DNA of 5,078 nucleotides. Origin: Candidatus Methanoperedens sp. Lineage in GTDB: Archaea > Halobacteriota > Methanosarcinia > Methanosarcinales > Methanoperedenaceae. How positions within the stretch are numbered: the first letter of the stretch is position 1; each line of letters starts with the position of its first letter. The stretch spans positions 1 through 5,078 of the forward strand of contig JAJRAP010000116.1 in NCBI GenBank assembly GCA_028679855.1. Direction: 5' to 3'. Of the stretch, positions 1 through 5,078 are shown piece after piece. Made by a program: the position numbers and the translations under genes. The notes beneath the pieces were generated by a model. That model worked only from the letters and a program-made list of their open reading frames with translations. It did not search any database and was not told the origin of the DNA.

Positions 1-420
1 AACCTAAATGACGGTACGGTACGAATTCAATGCAAAGGAGACAAAAAAGACATCAGTGGATTCAAAAAACAAATCAGTAGGAATAAGCCCTCTGAAGCAC
101 CACTCGTAAGAGTAGAAGACGTCAATGAGAAGCCACTTAAACAAGGAGAAATTGAACAAACCAATTTTGAAGAGAAATATGGAGAACTGAGTGCTGAGAT
201 GTCGCAGGGAAATGCTACAGGTATGAATTACCTGAATCTTTTCAGAAAAGATACCATAAAAAGTTTTAAGCGCATTGATAAAAAATATGACAGAATTTCT
301 CAAGCAATGTATGCTGTTGTTGAAGAAATTGAAGAGAGAAACAAAACATTCGAAAGTCGAATGGAAAAAACGGATAAGAGCATTGAGTCCCTACTAAAGA
401 TTCTTGTTGAGAAGAGTTAG
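1..420 (+). CDS. Acylphosphatase domain with C-terminal coiled-coil tail (5' truncated)
   Basis: The reading frame is open from the first base and ends at TAG 418-420, giving 139 residues of a protein whose N-terminus lies off the left edge. The first residues, NLNDGTVRIQ, match the acylphosphatase segment that follows the phosphate-binding loop. The very first residue, Asn, aligns with the catalytic Asn (Asn41 of the animal enzyme). The segment through about residue 46 (GDKKDISGFKKQI, then PLVRVEDV) fits the last helix and strand of that alpha/beta fold. The family hydrolyses carboxyl-phosphate bonds, for example in acyl phosphates. Residues about 75-139 are a Lys/Glu-rich, heptad-like helix absent from ordinary acylphosphatases of about 90 residues. 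I recall long-tailed archaeal acylphosphatases like this, but the tail's role is unknown to me. An internal ATG at 199 would give only the tail and is unlikely to be the start. The gene is more A-rich than the operon it faces and converges with cbiC. Confidence 0.82.
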   Translation, partial: NLNDGTVRIQCKGDKKDISGFKKQISRNKPSEAPLVRVEDVNEKPLKQGEIEQTNFEEKYGELSAEMSQGNATGMNYLNLFRKDTIKSFKRIDKKYDRISQAMYAVVEEIEERNKTFESRMEKTDKSIESLLKILVEKS

Positions 421-471
421 TGGTATCATACAGTACAATAATAGTTCCTGCCCTCTCCGCTTTGATCCCTT
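421..471. other. Short convergent intergenic gap
   Basis: These 51 bases separate the stop codons of two genes that face each other. They hold no reading frame of note and no stable hairpin that I can see beyond a 9-base palindrome at 423-431. Transcripts from both sides probably end in or just beyond this gap. For the minus-strand operon, candidate U-tracts are the A-runs at 365-370 and 280-285, inside the acylphosphatase gene. Confidence 0.4.
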
Positions 472-1098
472 TCAAATATTTTTTTTCCCCTCTATTGCTA
501 TCTCCACAAGTTCATTCACAACCGCAACAGCCACAGGTGTTCCCCCCCTTGTCCCCATACATGAGATCGAAGGTGTATCAAAGGTCCTTACGATTTCCTT
601 TGATTTCGCAGCATTCACAAATCCAACAGGTGTTGCCACGATAAGTCCCGGATGCAGTCCTCGCTCTACCATACTGCACACCATGAGCGCAGCCGAGGGT
701 GCATTCCCGATCACGATTATGGCGCCATCAAGCTCTTTTTCAAGTGCCATGAAGCCCGCTGATGTTCTTGTTACACCAGTTTTACCGGCTATTTCATCTC
801 CTTCTTCAAGCACGCATCTGACATTACACCTATGTCCGAGTTTTGTTATCCCTACCTGCGCCATTTTTACATCTGTGAATATAGGCGCTTTTTCCATAAT
901 GGCTTTAATTCCAGCTCTAATTGGTTCGTTGTTAAATCTCATCAGGTCTGCAAACGCAGGATCGCCAGTTGCCATAACACAGCGCTGCTTTATCCTATCC
1001 TCAGGAGCATCGCCTTTCACGATACTACTCACTATCGACCTGCTCTTTTCGCTTATTTCTTTTGCTTCTTTTGTGCGGGCGCCCATATCGTTATTCAT
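472..1098 (-). CDS. cbiC: Cobalt-precorrin-8 methylmutase family protein (CbiC/CobH-like)
   Basis: The gene encodes 208 residues, a normal length for CbiC, the cytoplasmic enzyme that moves the C-11 methyl group to C-12 to turn cobalt-precorrin-8 into cobyrinate. Family landmarks in order: an N-terminal ISEKSR helix, ATGDPAFAD (43-51), TDVKMAQVGI (75-84), TRTSAGF (110-116), IGNAPSAA (130-137), TPVGFVNAAKSKE (156-168) and GTRGGTPVA (182-190). Three deviations stand out. The residue aligning with catalytic His43 of CobH is Met42. The usual ESKE of the PVGFV motif is KSKE. TRSAA is replaced by TRTSAG. The only histidines are His89 and His149. Start choice: the frame can also open at TTG 1107, which would overlap the chlI-chlD stop as TTGA. 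The GGGAG at 1110-1114 sits only 2 bases from that TTG but 11 from ATG 1098, so I prefer ATG. It is the last gene of the operon. Family assignment is firm; the exact reaction is less so because of the Met. Confidence 0.88.
   Translation of the reverse strand: MNNDMGARTKEAKEISEKSRSIVSSIVKGDAPEDRIKQRCVMATGDPAFADLMRFNNEPIRAGIKAIMEKAPIFTDVKMAQVGITKLGHRCNVRCVLEEGDEIAGKTGVTRTSAGFMALEKELDGAIIVIGNAPSAALMVCSMVERGLHPGLIVATPVGFVNAAKSKEIVRTFDTPSISCMGTRGGTPVAVAVVNELVEIAIEGKKNI
479..486 (+). terminator. Possible oligo-T terminator of the acylphosphatase gene
   Basis: An uninterrupted run of eight T lies about 60 bases after the plus-strand stop codon. Archaeal RNA polymerase commonly terminates on such U-tracts without a hairpin, and I see no convincing hairpin before it. 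The run also encodes the Lys-Lys-Asn end of cbiC on the other strand, so it may be only coding sequence. Confidence 0.35.
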
Positions 1099-1103
1099 TT
1101 TTT

Positions 1104-3038
1104 TCAAATCTCCCTGATGCCATCGACTATATCCTGTGCTCGCAGTTCATCCAATTTCAAGTACTTTGCCCCAAGCTCGTTGGATATTTCCCGGGCAAAA
1201 CCCAGGCCTATGAAACTCTGCTCTGAATCTATAACAAGCGATTTTATTCCAGATGCTTTTATAACAGAAGCAATCTGTTTTGCTTCTTCAACGGGCTTTC
1301 CACTACCCATGCTGACATTGGCTTTACCATCTGAGAGCAAAATCAACAATGGAATTATATTCTTGTTCAATTCTTTCTCCTTATTCAGTACCTCATAGCC
1401 TTTCACAAGCCCCTGCGCTAAAGGCGTCTTGCCTCCTGTTGGGAGGCTTTGCAGGTATTTCCTTGCAAGCTCAACACTTGATGTAGGTGGAAGTAAGACC
1501 TCGGCTTTGTTCCCTTTGAAAGCCACAAGCCCTACCCTGTCCCTTTTCTGGTAGGCATCCACCAGGAGGGAAAGAACTGCTCCCTTGGCAGCGGTCATCC
1601 TTGCCTGTGCTCCCATGCTGCCGCTTGCGTCAACCACAAAGAGCAGGGTATTTCCGATCTTTCTTTCCCTGACCTTCTCCCGCAAATCCCGGGTCTCGAT
1701 ATTGATCGCAAGTTCTCCTTTTCTCTTTACCTGAAACGGCGCCGCTGCCCTGAAGGTTGCGCCAAATGCCAGATCTTTTACTTTTCCAGATGGGATGATA
1801 CTTTTAACATGCCTTCCTTCTCCTGTGATCGTTTTACTCCTTCGTCCCGAACCTTTCCTGTTTAATCTATCTTTTTTATCGATTTTCAATACTGCCTGGT
1901 TGATTTTGAATGGCTCTCCTGCTTCAAAAAATGTTTCAGAGGAAGAATCCGGGACTTCCTCCGTCTTCTGGTTCTGATTCTGGGTTTGTTCATGCTTGTG
2001 CTCCTTCTGTTTCTGTTCTTTATGTCTTTGCATGGACTGATCCAGTTTTTCTTGTTCCATTTTTTGTTCACTGAAGGGCTTGCGTCGCATCCTGTGAGGT
2101 AGAACAAGTTCTGCAGCTTCCTTCACATCTTCCTCTGTTACTTCATCTCTCTCATGGAACGCTGCAATTGTGGCTGCGGTCTTCATCATGGCTATATCGG
2201 CGCGATGCCCATCCACAGCCATATCGATGCATATCCGGGCGATAAGCTTGAGCTTATCATCATCTATTTTAACGCTTTGAAGCAGTTCTTTTGCACGGAT
2301 TATCCTTTCTTTTAACTCTTCTTCCCCATTTTCCCATTCTTTTATAAAACACTCAGGATCTTTTTCATAATCCATCCGTCTTTTGACTATATCCACCCTT
2401 GCCTCTGCATCGTTTATTCCCTCGATTTCAGCACATAATCCGAACCTGTCAAGCAACTGCGGTCGCAATTCCCCTTCTTCGGGATTCATAGTTCCTACTA
2501 ATATAAACGAGGATGGGTGGGAGAAGCTGACCCCCTCTCGCTCTATGATATTTACACCCATGGCAGCAGCATCCAGTAAAACATCCACGATATGGTCATC
2601 AAGCAGGTTGACCTCATCCACATAGAGAATATTCCGGTGCGCCCGGGCTAATATACCGGGTTCGAATTTCTTTTCACCTTTCTTAATGGCATGCTCGATA
2701 TCCAGCGTCCCTACTACCCTGTCTTCGGTTGAACCGATGGGAAGATCGATGACCTTCATCTTTCGAACATCGATTGCAGGCTCAGATTTCCCTATGCATT
2801 CTTCGCACATCTCGTTTTGCTCATCAGGATTACACCCGAAAACGCAATCCTGGATGACCTCTATCTCTGGCAGAAGATCTGCAAGCGCTCTTACTGCGGT
2901 GGATTTAGCTGTACCTTTCTCACCCTTGATCAGCACTCCACCTATCCTGGGATTTATTGCATTCAGGAGCAACGCTTTTTTCATTCTTTCCTGCCCGACG
3001 ATAGCAGAAAAAGGGTATGATCTATTGAAATGTTTCAT
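1104..3038 (-). CDS. Fused ChlI-ChlD type chelatase ATPase subunit (AAA+ plus VWA), putative cobaltochelatase
   Basis: This 644-residue protein joins the two motor subunits of class I metal chelatases (BchI/BchD, CobS/CobT analogues). Residues 1-320 are the AAA+ half: Walker A GEKGTAKS (39-46), Walker B ILYVDE (137-142), sensor 1 in GTMNPEEG (182-189), arginine finger in LLDRFGL (195-201) and sensor 2 in GHRADI (277-282). A four-Cys cluster (Cys65, 69, 78, 81) sits just before the beta-strand leading to [12 protein letters not shown]. Residues about 321-370 are a hydrophilic Gln/Lys/His/Glu-rich linker. Residues about 465-644 are a VWA domain with an intact MIDAS: DASGS (470-474), Thr538 and Asp570. 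ATP hydrolysis by such subunits drives metal insertion by a large CobN/ChlH partner, which is not encoded here. With cbiX and cbiC beside it, cobalt is the likeliest metal, but magnesium or nickel cannot be excluded from sequence. The ATG start overlaps the upstream stop as ATGA and has a GGGGGA three bases before it. Confidence 0.9.
   Translation of the reverse strand: MKHFNRSYPFSAIVGQERMKKALLLNAINPRIGGVLIKGEKGTAKSTAVRALADLLPEIEVIQDCVFGCNPDEQNEMCEECIGKSEPAIDVRKMKVIDLPIGSTEDRVVGTLDIEHAIKKGEKKFEPGILARAHRNILYVDEVNLLDDHIVDVLLDAAAMGVNIIEREGVSFSHPSSFILVGTMNPEEGELRPQLLDRFGLCAEIEGINDAEARVDIVKRRMDYEKDPECFIKEWENGEEELKERIIRAKELLQSVKIDDDKLKLIARICIDMAVDGHRADIAMMKTAATIAAFHERDEVTEEDVKEAAELVLPHRMRRKPFSEQKMEQEKLDQSMQRHKEQKQKEHKHEQTQNQNQKTEEVPDSSSETFFEAGEPFKINQAVLKIDKKDRLNRKGSGRRSKTITGEGRHVKSIIPSGKVKDLAFGATFRAAAPFQVKRKGELAINIETRDLREKVRERKIGNTLLFVVDASGSMGAQARMTAAKGAVLSLLVDAYQKRDRVGLVAFKGNKAEVLLPPTSSVELARKYLQSLPTGGKTPLAQGLVKGYEVLNKEKELNKNIIPLLILLSDGKANVSMGSGKPVEEAKQIASVIKASGIKSLVIDSEQSFIGLGFAREISNELGAKYLKLDELRAQDIVDGIREI
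1110..1114 (-). promoter_or_regulatory. Ribosome binding site for cbiC
   Basis: On the minus strand this reads GGGAG, partly matching the archaeal consensus GGAGGTGA, and lies inside the 3' end of the upstream chelatase gene. Aligned to the full consensus, it leaves about 7 bases before ATG 1098 but would overlap a TTG start at 1107. This is the reason for choosing the ATG. Confidence 0.5.
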
Positions 3039-4783
3039 ATTTCCCCCATAAGGTATTCTTCGGCAGGCACTTCTGGTAAAGGCGAGGTTGAAATGTATGA
3101 TTCACCCTGCTGGATCTTTGTGATCAAAGGATAAAATCGTAAAGTAGCGCTGCTCGCTGCCTTGAACCATATATCACCTGTTGCATCCACGGTCTCGCCG
3201 TAATATACCGGAACTGCCTGCTCGTTCTCAAGCCTGAGCTTGTCAGAATTGCTGATAACTGTAACATTTCCAAAAGTATCTCCTGGATTTATCTCAAGAG
3301 GCGAGTCTGAGATGAGAAGAGGATATTTGAACTGCGCCATGCCCTGCTTTCCGTTAAGCACAGCCTCTACATACACCGAAAATACTGGAGCCAGCACGCC
3401 GTTTATCTTCTTTGTGTACAGGAAAGTATGAGTGCCTAAATCTGCTGAGCTTCCTGGCTCTACTACACTTGAATAGACTTCTAATCCGTTTTTGGCAAGA
3501 GAAATCACAGCAGCTCTATCCTCAGCGCCTATGTCCTTAACTGTTAAAGTGTAGCCTTCTCCCATGTCCCAAAGCTCGCCGATATAAAGCGTCTGTTTAT
3601 CATCTGTATCCAGAAGTATCTTTGAAAGCCTGCCGGCGCTGCCCATAGCTGCGTAACGTTCTCCCTGCCATCCTATAACAGGAAGTTCATCTTTGAAATA
3701 GCTCTCAGAGAATCCTGCCATCTCAGGATTTCTGTAAGAAATTTTCTTAGGCGTTGTTTCATAAGTAAGATTGCCTTTTGCTATCTGCTTATTTGTTCTG
3801 TCTATGGTGACGTTGAGCCATTCTGTGCTGACATCGTATTCAAGGTCATAGAACATACCGCCGAAGTTAGAAGCGCTCCAGTTATATGAGGCAACATTGC
3901 TCGCAGGAGTGCCTCTTAACTCATAGCTTTTTGCCTCTTCGCTGCTGTTAATGGCGTATGCTTTGTAAACCTCCTTTGCTGTTCTGAATTTGATGAAGCC
4001 ATCGAGAATAGAAACTTCGCTATCAAGAGGAAAAGTAAGCGCTGCGGTGTTTTTCAATATTATTAATCTATTGGTTATGTTTTTGACTTCAAACTCGCCA
4101 TACTTATTCCCTTCTTTTACCTCAATGGGGTTTTCTGAGTATTGAGAGAAGGCAGGAATAGAGGCGTTATATGCTGGTTTTATTGATTCGTTGGAAGAGT
4201 TCCCTGAGAATATCCAGTCCACTTTGCATGCTATGAGAGTATAATTGCTGCCATTTATGTTTTTTGTATAATTAAAAAAATCCTTCGGAGCTACAGCCTG
4301 CTCAAATATAGCTTTCCCATCCTTTCTAAGCTCAAGGAGCGCAGCCTCTTTGCCTCCATCTCTTCCCGCCACATCCTTTAACGCAATCTCATATCCTTCG
4401 CTGAGTACAATGCTTTGATTTATCCCGGGAATACTCTTGCTTATAGACCAGACTTCGCTCAAAAGATTGGGCATGCCTGTCGGGGAATTGAGATGGTTCA
4501 AAGACTGGTACTGCTTTCCCAAGAATGCTGTTCTCCCAGTTGTTGTATTCAGGGTATAGGTTGCATTCCCAGCATCAACAGAGCCGTTGGAGGAGAATTT
4601 CATTGTAAGGTTCTCATAAGACGTATCTCTTGTACCTGTTCCTAAAGTGTAATAAAATCCAGGAAAATTTGAGCCATTAAGCTCAATTTGCCCTCCTCCA
4701 ATGCTAACTATCGGACCCCGCAAATCCATTGCCGCACCTGTGTTTATTAAAAGTAAGACCGCTAAAAAGATCAAAGCTCTCAT
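3035..4783 (-). CDS. Secreted protein with two S-layer duplication domains (Methanosarcina S-layer type)
   Basis: The gene encodes 582 residues. Residues 1-18 form a short hydrophobic signal peptide ([18 protein letters not shown]), so the protein is exported. The rest looks like two tandem, diverged copies of the beta-rich S-layer family duplication domain found in Methanosarcinales surface proteins, about 19-280 and 290-555. Matching landmarks are [16 protein letters not shown] near each copy's start, YEIALKDV (131-138) and YTLTVKDI (411-418), NYTKNINGS (171-179) and LYTKKINGV (455-463), then [16 protein letters not shown] (218-233) and [16 protein letters not shown] (494-509). I count about 18 N-glycosylation sequons, 13 of them before residue 240. 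There are only two His and one Cys, so it is not an obvious soft-metal binder. Unlike the main S-layer proteins there is no Thr/Pro-rich stalk or C-terminal membrane helix, so it is probably released or held by other surface proteins. It sits between cbiX and the chelatase motor with ATGA overlaps on both sides. A role in metal capture or envelope assembly is only a guess. Confidence 0.85.
   Translation of the reverse strand: MRALIFLAVLLLINTGAAMDLRGPIVSIGGGQIELNGSNFPGFYYTLGTGTRDTSYENLTMKFSSNGSVDAGNATYTLNTTTGRTAFLGKQYQSLNHLNSPTGMPNLLSEVWSISKSIPGINQSIVLSEGYEIALKDVAGRDGGKEAALLELRKDGKAIFEQAVAPKDFFNYTKNINGSNYTLIACKVDWIFSGNSSNESIKPAYNASIPAFSQYSENPIEVKEGNKYGEFEVKNITNRLIILKNTAALTFPLDSEVSILDGFIKFRTAKEVYKAYAINSSEEAKSYELRGTPASNVASYNWSASNFGGMFYDLEYDVSTEWLNVTIDRTNKQIAKGNLTYETTPKKISYRNPEMAGFSESYFKDELPVIGWQGERYAAMGSAGRLSKILLDTDDKQTLYIGELWDMGEGYTLTVKDIGAEDRAAVISLAKNGLEVYSSVVEPGSSADLGTHTFLYTKKINGVLAPVFSVYVEAVLNGKQGMAQFKYPLLISDSPLEINPGDTFGNVTVISNSDKLRLENEQAVPVYYGETVDATGDIWFKAASSATLRFYPLITKIQQGESYISTSPLPEVPAEEYLMGEI
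3042..3047 (-). promoter_or_regulatory. Ribosome binding site for the chelatase ATPase gene
   Basis: GGGGGA on the minus strand ends three bases before ATG 3038 and is embedded in the last codons of the S-layer-type gene. Together with the ATGA overlap it points to translational coupling or reinitiation. Confidence 0.5.
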
Positions 4784-5078
4784 TTTACCACCTCAAGCGC
4801 TTCTCTTGCTCTCTGGTATGCAAGTTCCGCAATTACCGGATCAGCGCCCAGCGTCTGTGCATAGAAAATCTCAACGCTGCTATTGCCGTGTTTGATGGTG
4901 GTTTTTCTTGAGCCATTTTCTATTCCAAGCTGCGCAGGTATGTCCTGAAGCGTATGCACGCCATGGGCTAAAAATAAAGGCAGGGCGACGACTCTATTTA
5001 CTCCTGAGTTGCAAAGTTCTTTCAGCGCCTCCTGGATAGCAGGTTTATCCATGTTCAAAAAAGCGGTATGAACTGTGA
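4780..5078 (-). CDS. cbiX: Sirohydrochlorin cobalto/nickelochelatase, short archaeal CbiX (CfbA) (5' truncated)
   Basis: The frame stays open to the right edge, so the true start is outside the window. A TTG at 5058 is internal, because the codons before it read TVHTAF and continue a family-like HTAFLNMDKPAI strand. About 99 residues are present of a protein that is usually about 125-140. The motif LPLFLAHGVHTLQDIP carries the C-terminal metal-site His (AHG), and EIFYAQTLGADP followed by a last helix matches archaeal CbiX/CfbA. The partner His of the N-terminal GHGS motif lies off the edge. The enzyme works as a homodimer of half-size subunits without ATP. It inserts Co2+ into sirohydrochlorin for cobalamin or Ni2+ for coenzyme F430, and sequence alone does not separate the two. 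The His-rich loop of some methanogen homologues is absent; the equivalent loop here is short (IENGSRKTTIKHGNSS). As the first visible gene of the operon it overlaps the next one by ATGA. Confidence 0.88.
   Translation of the reverse strand, partial: TVHTAFLNMDKPAIQEALKELCNSGVNRVVALPLFLAHGVHTLQDIPAQLGIENGSRKTTIKHGNSSVEIFYAQTLGADPVIAELAYQRAREALEVVK
4788..4794 (-). promoter_or_regulatory. Ribosome binding site for the S-layer-type gene
   Basis: The minus strand reads GAGGTGG, a near-perfect archaeal Shine-Dalgarno, ending four bases before ATG 4783. It lies inside the last codons of cbiX and firmly fixes the start directly before the signal peptide. Confidence 0.7.

Noticed and set aside
4..303. 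A 99-codon minus-strand open frame opposite the acylphosphatase gene
   Set aside because: The plus-strand frame has the acylphosphatase motif and the tail pattern. The minus frame is Phe-rich, reflecting the Lys/Glu codons of the true gene.
423..431. Short palindrome GTATCATAC after the acylphosphatase stop, as an operator or hairpin
   Set aside because: Four-base arms with a one-base centre are too short for a hairpin and common by chance in AT-rich sequence.
1105..1107. TTG as the start codon of cbiC, overlapping the upstream stop as TTGA
   Set aside because: The overlap is attractive, but the GGGAG is only two bases away and would pair across the start. ATG 1098 has better spacing. The alternative remains open.
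404..1117. A 237-codon plus-strand open frame opposite cbiC
   Set aside because: It lies wholly antisense to a gene with strong family motifs. Its translation is Ser/Pro/Phe-rich without recognisable domains, as expected of a shadow frame.
832..1398. A 188-codon plus-strand open frame spanning the cbiC/chelatase junction
   Set aside because: It is antisense to two well-supported genes and its Cys/His/Phe-rich translation has no domain pattern.
5056..5058. TTG as the start codon of cbiX
   Set aside because: The upstream codons continue a CbiX-like strand without a stop to the edge, and the product would lack the N-terminal GHGS metal motif.
1..5078. CRISPR arrays, insertion sequences, tRNA or rRNA genes, cobalamin riboswitch
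   Set aside because: No regularly spaced repeats, transposase motifs, terminal inverted repeats or RNA-gene signatures were seen. The operon's leader, where a regulatory element would sit, is outside the window.

Overview
The window looks like a piece of a euryarchaeal chromosome, most likely from the Methanosarcinales / ANME-2 / Methanoperedens side of the methanogens and methane oxidisers. Three things suggest this: a secreted protein with two Methanosarcina-type S-layer duplication domains, a short archaeal-style CbiX/CfbA chelatase, and an acylphosphatase with a coiled-coil tail. This placement is inference from protein style; no rRNA or tRNA is present to confirm it.

Layout: the left 420 bases are the 3' part of a plus-strand gene, read in frame from base 1, encoding an acylphosphatase domain followed by a charged helical tail. 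A gap of about 50 bases follows. The rest is one tightly packed minus-strand operon, transcribed right to left: cbiX/cfbA (cut by the right edge), an S-layer-domain protein, a fused ChlI-ChlD type AAA+/VWA chelatase motor, and cbiC (cobalt-precorrin-8 methylmutase family). The first two junctions are exact four-base ATGA stop/start overlaps, and the third is a near-overlap. The whole set is therefore probably one translationally coupled unit whose promoter lies beyond the right edge.

How the genes fit together: CbiX/CfbA inserts Co2+ (or Ni2+) into sirohydrochlorin, the branch point to cobalamin and coenzyme F430. CbiC-family enzymes move a methyl group late in corrin ring synthesis. The ChlI-ChlD fusion is the ATP-driven motor of class I chelatases, which normally works with a large CobN/ChlH subunit not seen here. 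The unexpected member is the exported S-layer-type protein between two cytoplasmic tetrapyrrole enzymes. The second notable point is that the CbiC homologue has Met where the family's catalytic His is expected, with two further departures in other conserved motifs. No mobile element, CRISPR array, RNA gene or sizeable non-coding stretch is visible. Coding density is close to complete.
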